DNA of 64,000 nucleotides from Entoloma clypeatum (lineage: Eukaryota; Basidiomycota; Agaricomycetes; Agaricales; Entolomataceae). The stretch covers positions 3,100,001 through 3,164,000 of the forward strand of contig OY751486.1 in the NCBI GenBank assembly GCA_963565915.1, written 5' to 3'. A program made the translations under genes and the position numbers. This document shows positions 33,901-44,047 of the stretch, piece by piece; position 1 is the first letter of the stretch, and each line of letters begins with the position of its first letter. Under the pieces are notes generated by a model that was given only the letters and a program-made list of their open reading frames with translations, had not been told where the DNA came from and did no database searches.

Positions 33901-34612
33901 TCCGATTGCGGAGTTCGCGTACAACAACGCACCTAGTGCTACCACTGGCATATCTCCCTTCTTTGCTAACAAGGGTTACCATCCGAACATTACTGTTCAC
34001 CCGGAACGAGACCTCGCCTCTTCCCGAGCCCGATCCTTCGTGACCGACTTAGACGAACTTCACCAAGAACTGAAAGCCACCATCTCCGACGCTCAACGAC
34101 GTTACCAGAAGTCCTCCGACAATAATCGGATCGCACCTCCGACATTTTCTGTCGGACAACAGGTTTTCGTCAAAGCACAGTTCTTCCGCACAACACGCCC
34201 ATCCAAGAAACTCTCAGAAAAGTACTTGGGACCATACGAGATCATTGCACAACCCGGCACACACTCCTTTACCCTCCGACTCCCCGACACATTCCGCGGT
34301 GTTCACCCCGTCTACCACGTCTCCATGCTTGAACCCGCAACTCCGAACACCATTCCGAATCGGACCCAACCTCCGCCTCCTCCGATTGACATTGACGGAG
34401 AACTTGAGTACGAGATCACTGAAATAGTCGACTCAAAGATCGACCGACGACGTAGCTGCAAGCTACTATATTTCGTCCGTTGGTTAGGATATGAAAACAC
34501 TGATGAAGAATTCTCTTGGCTACCAGCCAATGAATTGGAAAACGCCCCCGAGCTTGTCTCCGACTTTCACTCCGCTTATCCCGACAAACCGGGTCCGCTC
34601 ACATCGCTCTGA
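30971..34612 (+). pseudogene. GYP3 pol polyprotein, one nonsense codon
   Basis: Protease LIDSGSTHCF (Asp 37 of this reading) and VLGHNWL are followed by RT (HGAPILFVRKKDGSLRLC, VYLDDILIYS with YLDD at about residues 410-413, [11 protein letters not shown]). RNase H follows (ETDASDYALAAILS, TDHKNLEYF). TGA at 32948-32950 interrupts just after NLVI, before FRPGRLGTKPDSLTRRW, where Arg (CGA) is expected. The same frame then gives the integrase finger (HKHDHMLAGHPGQNKT ... CTTCMRSK), integrase core (D in SMDFIETLP, D in SDRGPEF, E in DGQTERT) and a chromodomain (IVDSKIDRRRSCKLLYFVRW, FSWLPANEL). All catalytic motifs are intact apart from the stop. The end lies 28 bp from the antisense gene. Confidence 0.92.
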
Positions 34613-34640
34613 AACAAGAAAAAACAAGTACTATTACTAT

Positions 34641-35616
34641 CTACTTAGTACGTTGTTTCTTGTTGGACAGACCCTCCTCCTTGTCCGACTCCCCCTCCGA
34701 CTCCGCCTTCTCCGACTCGTCCGATATGTCCATGTCGGACTGCTCCGGCATATCCAACCTCTTCCGATTCAACATGTCTTGCTTGATCTTCTTCACCAGC
34801 CTCTGCTCCAGGCTCAACTCCTCTATCTCCTCATTCACCTCCGACTTCCCCGATCCCTCCGACTCCGACTCCGATTCCTCCACTTCCTCTGGCACGTATG
34901 CAATGTTGACAGTTCCTTCAACTGCTGAGAGCAGTCTTCGGATCTGCCTCATCTCCACCAAAATCTCCTTCAAGACGCTCAACAGCGTCACCTCCGACTC
35001 CGACCCTCCGACCTCTGTCGCTTTCCCTTTTCCCTTCACCTTCACCGTGCGCTTCACCTCCGACTTCCCCTCCGACGCTCCGACCTCGCACTTCTTCTTG
35101 TCTTTGATACATCCTTTGCAGGACGACTTATTCCTAAAAACACAAGGTTAAAACAGAAGAGACGAACCAAAGAGGGACTTACTCATCGCGTTCGCATTCG
35201 ACGCCCTTCACAATGCACCTATCACAGGTGCCGACCCCGACCCCGACTCCCGACCCCTCTCCGACCATCGCCGACACTTCCTCCACCTTCCTCTTCTTCG
35301 TCGTCTTCTTCTTCTTCTCCGCCTGCGGCTCCCCCGACCCCTTGCTCGATGCGCCTTGCGCAGCGGCCACTTCATCGGCCCTTTTCTGAGCCGCCAGCTC
35401 CGACGCCCGACGCATCTCCTCCGCTACCCGCATCTCCTCCGCTACCCGCATCTCCTCCGCTAACCGCGCCGCCTCCGCAGCCCTCTCTTCCTCCGCTCTC
35501 CGCTCCTCCTCAGCCTTCCTCGCAGCCTCCTCCTCCGCTGCTCGCTTTTTCGCCTCCACCTCCGCGAGCTTAGCCTGCAGCGCCTCCATCTCCTTTTGAA
35601 AATCGGATGCCGACAT
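34641..35616 (-). CDS. GYP3 antisense gene: coiled-coil Zn2Cys6-like protein
   Basis: Two minus-strand exons, 35616-35183 and 35133-34641, joined by a 49-bp intron (35134-35182; GTAAGT donor, TTTTTAG acceptor, phase 2), give an uninterrupted 308-residue protein. Residues about 5-85 are a strongly charged coiled-coil (Ala/Glu/Arg-rich with a repeated AEEMRV unit). A Lys-rich block (KKKKTTKKRK) follows, then six cysteines spaced C131-X2-C-X6-C-X8-C-X2-C-X6-C160, the pattern of fungal Zn(II)2Cys6 clusters, split by the intron. After that come a basic stretch, a second helical segment (LLSVLKEILVEMRQIRRLLS) and an acidic tail with KKQR. A nuclear DNA-binding or regulatory role is inferred, not shown. 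It is convergent with pol and starts 166 bp before the 3' LTR. It is intact although gag and pol are broken. Confidence 0.8.
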
Positions 35617-35782
35617 ATTGAGGTTTATTTTCGGAAGAGTTTAAAACGAAAAGAGAATGGGGGAACAAGAAGAAAAAACCACTCAGACGGTATTTTCAAC
35701 CAACGCATCACATGACGCAGTTCACGCGCACCGACCACCTAGGTCCTTAGGCCTCATAGGTTCGGCCCTAAGGGGGAAATAC
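35617..35782. promoter_or_regulatory. GYP3: antisense promoter region and polypurine tract
   Basis: The minus strand upstream of the antisense ATG has a TTTTAAAC TATA-like word and a pyrimidine-rich stretch. On the plus strand AAGGGGGAAATAC just before the 3' LTR is the probable polypurine tract. Confidence 0.45.
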
Positions 35783-36265
35783 TGTTACATTCCGATCCAT
35801 TCCGACGATTTCCGACCAATCCCGACACCTCCGACATTTTGACTAATACTTATTATGCATACTTACTGTTATGAATCTCGTTACTACGTACATTACTTAC
35901 ATCCGATCATTTTACTTATGTTAAGAATCTCCGACAGCCACTCGTTATCCGACTCCGACGAAGCCACACGTCCTCCGACATAGTATTTAAACTTATGTAG
36001 AATCATGTATTAGCTTCAGTTTGAATATCAACTTAGATTCGACATCATACCTCCCGTCCTCTTTCCGACTCTTAACTTGAGTCCGACCTCCGACCTCCGA
36101 TCCTCCGATCCTCCGATCCTCCGAAATAAGGACACCAACGTATTAGCGAGGGCGCAACACACAAGTTGAAGCCAAGTCCTTGCCCCTACATTGCACGCGC
36201 TCCGACCTTCCGACCTTCCGACGCGTCCGACGTAGCTCCGACGTTTTGTCAATCAGTTCTTAACA
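35783..36265 (+). repeat. GYP3 3' LTR
   Basis: 483 bp, about 99% identical by eye to the 5' LTR. Confidence 0.95.
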
Positions 36266-37016
36266 TGAAGGCTTTGTTGGCAATTCTATTGTCGTCGTTG
36301 ACTCGTGCTGCAGAGTACCACTCATCGGGGTTGTCGTCCGCAGGCCGTCCGTGGGTCAGGGTGGCGATCTCGTTCTGAATGTCGGAACGGAGACCATGGC
36401 GGAATTTGAGTACTATATTGGTATCCTCCTGATAGCCTGCTTTGTCAATGTAGTCTTTGAACTCGTCAATATAGGTCTCGACATCCCGTTGACCTTGATA
36501 ATAGGATTCTCCTTCGAGGATCAGTCTCGCGTCCTGTTCCTCATTCTTCGGAGTGAACTCCGTTGTAAAGACGGCGTGGAAGTCCACCCAAGTCCGATAA
36601 GGCGGAGCACCGGTCCTCCGCTCTTGTCGGATAATGCGATCCGCAAAGCGTGCTGCGCGTCCACTCTTCATGAAAGATAAGGCCCAATAAATTTTAGCGT
36701 GGTCGTCTGCGAACTGTTCCGGAGCCAGCCCCATAAACAATTCACAGGAGTTTAGAAAGGTCCAGCCATTTGCGCGCGATCCGTCGAAGTCTGACGGATT
36801 GGCGGGTTTTGCTCGACGCACGCCCGGATTGGCCGGAGCGAGCGGAGCAGGTGGAGGTGCGGGTGCGGGAGCAGGTGGGATAGGTGGCGGAGCTGGGGCA
36901 GGAATTGCGTTGAAGGCGAGGAGGAGTTGGTCAAGTTGAGTAGAGATATCAGCGAGAGTTTGACGTTGTTCCTGGAACTCGTGCTCGAGCTGTTCAAGGC
37001 GATTGGGGTCGTCCAT
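36266..37016 (-). pseudogene. GYP2 gag 5' part
   Basis: It starts MDDPNRLEQLEHEFQEQRQT, with a coiled-coil N-terminus, a long Pro/Ala-rich linker (residues about 40-70) and a retrotransposon-gag domain (KPANPSDFDGSRANGWTFLN, IYWALSFMKSGRAARFADRI, FTTEFTPKNEEQDA, YIDEFKDYIDKAGY). It is cut at 36266 by GYP3 and resumes at 29217 through the TGAAG duplication. Before GYP3 entered, this gag looks to have been intact, since no stop is seen in either part. Confidence 0.85.
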
Positions 37017-37165
37017 TACTATGCGCGGAGCAGAATCACCGGTTACGGAGAGGTAATTAGAAGAACTGGAAGGGGTGTGAGATGTATCGGAGTCGGACGC
37101 GGACGAAGCTACTCCGAAGCGCGGAATCGTGACAACGATGCAATCGGACCCGGTCCAATTAGATG

Positions 37166-37175
37166 AGAACTTTCT
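37166..37175 (-). promoter_or_regulatory. GYP2 self-priming site
   Basis: On the minus strand AGAAAGTTCT lies two bases inside the 5' LTR. It is the complement of AGAACTTTCT (37296-37305, minus) in the LTR, about 30 bp after a CTATTTAT box. Confidence 0.6.
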
Positions 37176-37177
37176 AC

Positions 37178-37621
37178 TGTAAGGGCGACCTTACGATCCA
37201 AGACTCAAACTCAGATACTTGCAAGGGAGATCCGAAGTTTAGATTGAGCAGTCTGATAAGTAATACAACACACACCTTGCAAGGGAGATCCGAAGAGAAA
37301 GTTCTAAGGATTCCCCTGCAAGCTAGCGAGATAAATAGTAAAATGAGATATGAAATAAAAGATAAAACGAGACATAGGAATGATGAGTAATGGTCGGGAG
37401 TAGGGATGGGGGATGAATGGAAATGAGATGAATGATAGTACCTGCGATCCGACGTGCGGAGGAGCGGAGGGGCGCGGAGTCGTCGGATGTGGAGAGGTGC
37501 AGAGAGGTGAATAAGATATCAGAGGCAACAGATACAATCGGAGGGCGTCGGAGGGCGTCGGAGGGCGTCGGAGATGGTGGAAATGAACGGAAAGGGAAAG
37601 TGCAAAGTGGTTGCCCTTACA
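37178..37621 (-). repeat. GYP2 5' LTR (444 bp)
   Basis: As the 3' LTR but with three GAGGGCGTCG units. It is followed by the GGATC duplication. Confidence 0.93.
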
Positions 37622-37626
37622 GGATC

Positions 37627-38912
37627 TCCTTTGCATAATCGGTGTACGTCTTGCCATCACTAGCCACTTGTTCAGAGATTCTGCGGTTGATGTTCTTCTC
37701 TAGGATGTATTTTCCAGTTTCTTCACCAAGGTTTGACAGCTTCAAGAGTTCTTTGAATTCATCCAGGAATTTGTCAATGGTGCATTTCTCTTGTTTCAGG
37801 ACTTTGAGTCTTGCTTTGGCAGCGACCGATTTGTTGGTGATGGAGAATTGCATGGCAATATCATCGGAAAAACCTAGCCAGGTGATGTTCTCATTGTCAA
37901 CAGCAAGAGTGTCTAACTTGTTACTGGCCCAGTGCCTGCCAGACCCTTCCATCATGTGGGATAGCACCGCAAGACTCTTCTGATCGTCTGTGAGGCTCTT
38001 TTGGAACCTGATGTATAGTTTGGTGGCTTTCCACCACTCGTCAAAGGTGTGTCTGCCCTTGAACATCCCAGGATCCTTGATGATCTTGGATGTATCCATT
38101 GTCTGTACTGCTGGGGCTTCTGCCATGTCTAGAGTCTGTGGAGGAGAAGAGGGGTTGGGTTGTTGGGATGAAGATGGGGTTCGGGATACAGGTAAGGATT
38201 GAAAATGAGTCCCTGTTCTAGGCGTCTGTTCGATATCTGACTGCGCGGAGTCAAAAGTAAATTCATCAGGGGACTCATTGGCGGAATCAGTGGCAAAATG
38301 TTCGGAGTATTTCCTCTGTAAATCTCTAAGGAATCTCTGTTCCTGCACATCTGTTGGTCGCGAGAAGGGGTCAAGTCTCTCATTTCGTGCCCAACGGTTG
38401 TACTCGGTCTGTTGTTCTTCGGTGGTGAAGTGGGCGTAGATCTGCTGCTTCGAGTAAGATGTGATGATGTGGCTCTGGGACGTCTCAATGTGAGCGTCCT
38501 AATCAATCGTCTGATAATGGTTGTCTGGACACCGATAAACTCTCTGATCTCTGTGATCTGACCTGTCTGAGGTCCTTCTTGAATGCGAAAACTTTTGAGT
38601 TCATTCTGTCGGGCATTGTAACGCACGATCTGGTGTTGCTGAGCAAGATGGATGCTCTCTGCTATCTCGCCATGGGGGCGATGCTCGTCATTGTCTAGTT
38701 CTTCGTCAAGCACCTGCTGTAGGATGCGACGGATCTCTGATTCGATGTACTGCTGGATAAGCATAAAATCAATACTGTTTCAAGGACTTAGCTCCTCCTG
38801 TCAGGCTTCTGGTGTGGCAAATGGGTTACTGGTGAAGTCTTCAAAGAAGCGCGATGTCTTGACTCGTCTGGTAGTTGCTCTCTTTGCTCTGGGCAAACCT
38901 AATGAGATTTAG
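37627..38912 (-). pseudogene. GYP1-B gag 5' part
   Basis: It carries the N-terminal block (DNDEHRPHGEIAESIHLAQQ) and, in another frame, the LRDLQRKYSEHFATDSANES to KIIKDPGMFKGRHTFDEWW capsid block up to YTDYAKEI, where GYP2 entered. The frame organisation is the same as in copy A. A TAA-containing stretch near 38760 interrupts the N-terminal frame. Confidence 0.75.
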
Positions 38913-38917
38913 CAACT

Positions 38918-39318
38918 TGTTATGCTTAACAAACCATTCCAAGGTTCGGGCAGAGTATGCATGAAGTGGAAAGGCAAAGAGCAATGTGATTGCTAAATCT
39001 AAGGAATCTACTACAGTACAAGAGGTTTATATAGGTACTGACTATAGGCGGTAGCGGATGAGTCAGTACTGCGGAAGGCAGTGCGCATGAGTAAGGCGAC
39101 TGCGGAAGGCTATGTACAATGAGTAAGCTGACTGCAGAAAGCAAGTTAGCACGGGAGCGAAGTATACTAAAGGGGATGACGAAGTAATGTAGTGAGTCAG
39201 ACAGGGAATTGAAGATTGCGAAAGTAGACATTAGACATAGTAAGTTCTTAAGAGGGCACCGAGTCGGGCCAATAAGTAAAAGATATGACATGGCCCTCAT
39301 ACCGTAGAGTCTGTAACA
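38918..39318 (-). repeat. GYP1-B 5' LTR (401 bp)
   Basis: Full-length LTR with TATATAA box, TKACTCAT words and AGATTTAGCAA start. It is followed by the CATTT duplication. Confidence 0.9.
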
Positions 39319-39950
39319 CATTTTGTCACTTCCCAGAAACACTTCTTTTTCTTCAGAAACAAGTCATTGTCTGATAGGATCTATAGAATTCCTCCAGTAT
39401 TCCGTGCAAGTTCTTCCTTGGTTTTACCAATAACCACAATGTCATCCATATAGATCACACAGATGTGTTGGCAGATCTGTCCCAAAATAGACTAGCCATC
39501 ATCTGAGAGAATGTTCCCGGGGAGTTGCAAAGACCAAAAAACATGACCAATGGTTCAAACAATCCTTGACTGATGAGGAAGGCAGCCTTCCATTCATCAC
39601 CTTCCTTGATCTGAATGTTGTTGTAGCCCCACATGATGTCCATTTTATTAAAGTAGACTGCATCTTTCAGCACATCTAAGAGATCGGAGATGCATGGGAG
39701 TGGGAATTTGTCTTTGACCATAAATTTGTTGACCATGCAGTAATCTTGTACCAATTGTTTGGAACCATCCTACTTGTTGATGAAGAAGCAAGGGGAGGCA
39801 TAAGGTGATTTGGATGGGCAGATCTCCAGTTGCTAGACCCTCATTGATGAATGCATCCAATTCCTCTTGTTCTTTCTGTGTCATGGGGTATGTGTTGCCT
39901 CCTAGTTCCTTTGGTGCATCCAGTGTAAGTTCAATACCATGGTCCTATTC
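39319..39950 (-). pseudogene. GYP1-E reverse transcriptase N-terminal part
   Basis: The minus-strand reading has FINKxDGS (with a stop near 39772), VKDKFPLPCISDLLDVLKDAVYFNKMDIMWGYNN, FGLCNSPGTFSQMM and an intact YMDD word near 39440. It is frameshifted at about 39480 and 39825. It continues past the GYP1-B insertion at 19873. Confidence 0.75.
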
Positions 39951-40689
39951 CCTTTCCTTCAGGATCTTGTCAAAGTTTTCATTCTTGAAGAGATGAGCAA
40001 ATTGATCAACATATGAGGGTCGTTTGGTTGTGGGAGGTGGTGTGGGAGTGACAGCTTCTAAAATGGGATCTCCAGGTTTCCATTTCTGATCTGACTTCCT
40101 GGGTGCGTCCTTGTTGTGCACTTCAACCATGCAAACCCGATGTTTGCGACCATCAAGGTTAACCCTGAAGTCCAAATGTTTGGTTTGACATGTTGATGGG
40201 CACTGGTTGAACATTACGGCACTAGTTGTCCAATGGGATTGTGGTGTACCAACCAGTCATGTCCCAAAAGCATGTCCATTCTCCCAATGTCCAGCACCAT
40301 TGCTTCCATAGTTTCCTGATGTGCTCCCAAGTCCAACTTGACTTTGGCAAGCTGGTTTGCTTTCTGTTGTTGATTCAGTAATCCATCTGCATTTAGGATC
40401 GCTATGGGCGCTATTCCTTGTGTGGGGAGTTTTTGTTCACATACTATTCTGGGATGGATACATGTGCATTCACATCCACTATCAACCTTGGGTCAAATGA
40501 CCTTTGGTCCACGTCATGTTTTGAGCTGGGCTAGTAGCCTGATTTCTTATCGTTTCGGGGGTTTGTCTCCTTTCACAAACTTAGTTGACGCAACGGCTCA
40601 TTTGGCAGGGGTGATATAGGTTCTATTGTCTGCAGTCATACAGGACAAGCAAGTCCCTTTGATAAATAAGGGTCACTACTTAGTGTTAT
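39951..40689 (-). pseudogene. GYP1-E protease region
   Basis: LLGHDWLVHHNP-type sequence and the CIHPRIV block are recognisable by alignment with copies C and D. Several stops (including TGA near 40498 at the GPKVI position) and small deletions (near 40235) break the frame. Confidence 0.65.
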
Positions 40690-41700
40690 TTAATCAGACC
40701 CTTTGGGAAAATCCTTCTTGTTGGCTTCTAAGATTGTTTCATCCTTCTTGGCATCTTCATCAGACACCTTCCTGACCCTTCCAGAGTTCTTCTTTGGCTT
40801 GCAGCAGTTGTGCGCAATATGGCCTTCTTGGTCGCAGTTGAAACACTTGTGACCATCTTTCTTCTTTGGAGTGCTGCAGTCCTTGGCAAGGTGACCAAAG
40901 CGTTGACAGTTGTAGCAACAGGCTACTCCTGCTTTGTTGATCTCCATGGCCTTGCCCTGACCACCATAAGTGGTACCCAATCCAGTGTGCATGTCGCCGC
41001 CCCCTCGGATGACAAGTGTGTGCCCTTCCATCTGTCGCCCCTTGTTTTGGATCTCTTTTGCATAGTCAGTGTATGTCTTTCCGTCACTAGCCACTTGCTT
41101 GGAGATCTCACGGTTGATGTTCTTTTCTAGGATGTACTTCCCAGTTTCTTTGCCAAGGTTTGACAGCTTCAAAATCTCTTCAAATTCATCTAGGAATTCA
41201 TCAATGGTGCATCTCTCCTGTTTCATGACTTCTAGCCTTGCTTTGGTGGCAGCTGACTTGTTGGCGACAGAGAATTGTAAGGTGATATCATCTGAGAAGC
41301 CTAACCAGGTGATGTTCTCGCCGTCGGTGGCAAGATCATCCAACTTGTTACTGGCCCAGTGCTTGCCGGACCCTTCCATCATGTGGGACAGCACCACAAG
41401 AATCTTCTGATCATCTGTCAGGCCCTTCTGGAACCTGATGAATAGTTTGGTGGCTTTCCACCATTCATCAAAGGTGTGTTGGTCTTTAAACATCCCAGGA
41501 TCCTTGATGATCTTGGATGTGTCAGTCATCTGTACTGCTGGGATTTCTGCCATGTTCAGAGTCTGCAGAGGAGGAGAGGGGTCAGGTTGTTGGGATGAAG
41601 ATCGGGGGTTCAGGATACAGGTAAGGGTTGAAAATGAGTCCCTGTTCTAGGTGTCTGTTTGGTATCTGACTGTGCGGAGTCAAAAGTGAATTTGTCAGGG
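40690..41700 (-). pseudogene. GYP1-E gag (capsid and two zinc knuckles)
   Basis: The 287-codon ORF 41553-40690 is open: DTSKIIKDPGMFKDQHTFDE, capsid helices, then CYNCQRFGHLAKDC and CFNCDQEGHIAHNC, ending in an acidic tail (KDFPKGSD). It is the best-preserved nucleocapsid of the older copies. The N-terminal gag from 41554 is lost at 41700, where the minisatellite begins. Confidence 0.8.
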
Positions 41701-41890
41701 GGCATTAGAGAGGGCCATTGGGCACCTGAGGGGGCAGTTGGGCACGAGTGGGGGTGGTTGGGCGCTTGAGGGGCCATTGGGCATTAGAGAAGGCCGTTGG
41801 GTGCTTGAGGGGGTCATTGGGCATGAGTTGGGCACATGAGGGGCCATTGGGCACGAGTGGTGGCCGTTGGGCAGAGGTGGTGGCCAGATG
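41701..41890. repeat. Minisatellite, about 20-bp unit
   Basis: About nine units of GGCCRTTGGGCAYGAGNGG type. The same core word occurs as in the 19190-19640 array on the other side of GYP1-E. Confidence 0.8.
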
Positions 41891-43801
41891 GAGTGGAGGT
41901 GGGGCATAAAAAAAGGGTGGGAATATTTTGTTGGCTGTCTGTCAACTTATGGTGCGACTTTTGGTGATTGCCGAGAGTGCTCGGCAGCCAGTGCTGAGCA
42001 ATGCATGTCGTTGAAACTCGCGCCCTCAACACAAACCGTGGCACCACAAGCCCCAAAAGCAGTTCTTATCTTATGTAGAGATATTTAGAAACTTATAGTA
42101 AGTATATACAAAGTTAAATACATTGGCTATGTATGGTAGAAATCCTGTACTCCAAAATGATACATCAAAACACGATGTAAATTGTGATCAACAGTGTATT
42201 ATGGGTTTCCTCCAACCCAAAAACCAGTATTTTCTTGTTTCCTCTTTTCCACAACCACTTTATACTACATGTAATATATATACATATACTACTTAACCAT
42301 TGTATATGATGAGACCATTCAAGTAAGTTTCAAGAACTTAACAGGGTTGATATGAGCAAAATAGATCAAAAATTTGATCAAAAATTTTTATTTCAGGTTT
42401 GGATTCTCTACATCCAGGGGATCTTATAGCACATTTGTTTTTCAAATTTGGTTCATTCCTTGGGGAGATATACAACTTTTTGTGAAATCTGCACATTTCA
42501 TTACTTTCATCTTATCTAGACTTCTAAAAATTATACGGTGTGTCAGAAGGTGAATACATATCCCATATGTAGTTCTATCACCTCAAACATTAGATTATGA
42601 GGAAGGCACAGCGCGCACCTGCACGATGCATTTTGCATGTTGTTTACCATTATTTGGTCAGAGCATGGAACCTCTATAACTCAAAATCCATGGCGAAGTT
42701 TCATAAAATAAATACATCCTCGATGACATATAATCCCCCCCTATTTAATTGATATAGTAGAAACCCTTGTTTCTGTGTAGACATAATAAGCAGATGTTCG
42801 ATGTTTTGGGGGATTTGTTTACATGTATTTGACACATTTGATGTGTGCGTGATGTGTGACATCCATTGTCAAAACAATGCATCCACCCATTGCTGACTCC
42901 GCAATGAGGGTACACATGCCAAAAATCATGTGTTTTGATGGTTTAATCATATGTGAATTTATGTCAACAGCAAATTAACTAAGTAACATGGCTCTTATGG
43001 ACAATTTTGATATTTGTATGGTTTAAGTGAGTTTAACCAACAAATTAACCAAACCAATAAGAAATTAACTGGTTAATGATGATTTGGTCTGGTTTAGATT
43101 TTTTTCTGAAAATTTCTTAACTGATTAAGATTTAGGTTAATGGATTTGGGGTCAATTAACCAAACCAAACCAAACTTTCAAACACTACTTGTGTCAACAA
43201 ATGTGCCAACGAATGTGTCAGAAACTGTGCCGGTTCATTGAAATTGTGGGTGCCAATTCTGTTGCTGGTCAATGTCTGGTGGACCGGTGGAGAGGTGGGA
43301 GCAGTCGCAGGCAGGATCATGACAGTAGCATAGTGAAGACCTAGGGTACATACATACAGTTGACAGGTGTATATAGGCTACAACACATGTCCGGGTGGAG
43401 CCAGGGTGCAGCTCCTGCTCCAGGTTCTCCCCTCGAACATGGTGGCGTCCTCACTGCCTACAGCCCTCTCTGACCCAATGAAAAACCCCAAAACCTCGCA
43501 AAAGCAATGCCTTGAGACCTCCAATCCAAATCCAGCATTCCCATGTCCATCACAGATTAAACAGCTCCATGCACGGTTGCGACTCTGACGGCGTCCACGC
43601 GACAGCGGCAGTCCGGTCTTTGGCTGGCGAGTAGTCTGAAAAGTAAAGGTGATTTTGAAGATTGTCATCAGGTCCAAATGAATGGGTAGAATGTTGTGGG
43701 GAAATGGAATGACAATGGCTATACACAGTAATGATCAGAGGAGTGAGCTCAGCTCTGGTGAGGTTGATGCATGGTATGATGGTGAACACGTGCACATGGA
43801 A
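41891..43801. other. AT-rich noncoding region with a MITE-like remnant
   Basis: No gene is supported. The stretch 43010-43192 repeats GGTTTA/TTAACCA words in both orientations and ends CTTTCAAACACT. This resembles the terminus and internal foldback style of MITE-1, but I cannot find the matching left end. A GTGTATATAGG word near 43366 looks promoter-like but leads to no convincing ORF. Confidence 0.4.
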
Positions 43802-44047
43802 TGTCATAACCATACGATTCACATCCGACTTATCCGACGACTCCGACGATTCATCCACTCCGACATCTGCTCCAACAACATTCTATTTATATTTGATTAT
43901 ACTTCTACTATGTAACATCTCAACCATACTTACAAGTAGACATATGTTGTTCACTTTTCATTTGCTACTCTCCGTACTCCGAATGTTCCGATGGTCAACT
44001 CCGATATCTGCACATCACTTATAGTAATGCTGATCATTCTAGTCTAC
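43802..44047 (+). repeat. GYP4 5' LTR, first part
   Basis: It starts TGTCATAACC and shows TCCGAC-rich sequence like the GYP3 LTR start. It is cut at 44047 by GYP1-C. Confidence 0.65.

Larger units (their letters stand above)
29218..36265 (+). mobile_element. GYP3: full-length chromovirus with antisense cargo gene
   Basis: Identical-length 483-bp LTRs (29218-29700 and 35783-36265) start TGTTACATTCC and end GTTCTTAACA, with about five differences. The TGAAG duplication is at 29213-29217 and 36266-36270. Inside are gag, pol and a convergent antisense gene before the 3' LTR. It is inserted in GYP2 gag and is the innermost layer of the nest. The sequence is unusually rich in TCCGA. Confidence 0.95.
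24462..37621 (-). mobile_element. GYP2: chromovirus inserted in GYP1-B gag, carrying GYP3
   Basis: Minus-strand element with LTRs 24462-24895 (3') and 37178-37621 (5'), TG...CA ends, and a GGATC duplication at 24457-24461 and 37622-37626. The polypurine tract GGGGGGGTGA (minus) abuts the 3' LTR. Gag is split by GYP3; pol is one frame with two TGA codons. LTRs differ by about three substitutions and one 10-bp unit, so insertion is recent. Confidence 0.93.
19874..39318 (-). mobile_element. GYP1-B: chromovirus inserted in GYP1-E, carrying GYP2
   Basis: Minus-strand element with a 3' LTR at 19874-20101 and a 5' LTR at 38918-39318. The CATTT duplication is at 19869-19873 and 39319-39323. Internal sequence is 20102-24461 and 37622-38917 once GYP2 is removed. 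It contains gag, protease, an RT lacking its catalytic motif, integrase, a damaged chromodomain and a 3' accessory ORF. Confidence 0.92.
19641..41700 (-). mobile_element. GYP1-E: oldest GYP1 fragment, host of the nest
   Basis: It is recovered as two pieces, 19641-19873 and 39319-41700, separated by GYP1-B. The flanks join through the CATTT duplication inside the RT gene (copy C reads the same region uninterrupted near 47190). It holds part of gag, protease, and RT up to the thumb/connection. LTRs, RNase H and integrase are gone. Both ends stop in minisatellite DNA. Confidence 0.85.

Noticed and set aside
35349..35573. Proline-rich 74-codon plus-strand ORF
   Set aside because: It is the antisense shadow of the Ala/Glu/Arg-rich coiled-coil exon of the GYP3 antisense gene.
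43367..43915. Short ORFs between the minisatellite and GYP4
   Set aside because: None has motif, intron support or conservation; codon composition is not gene-like.
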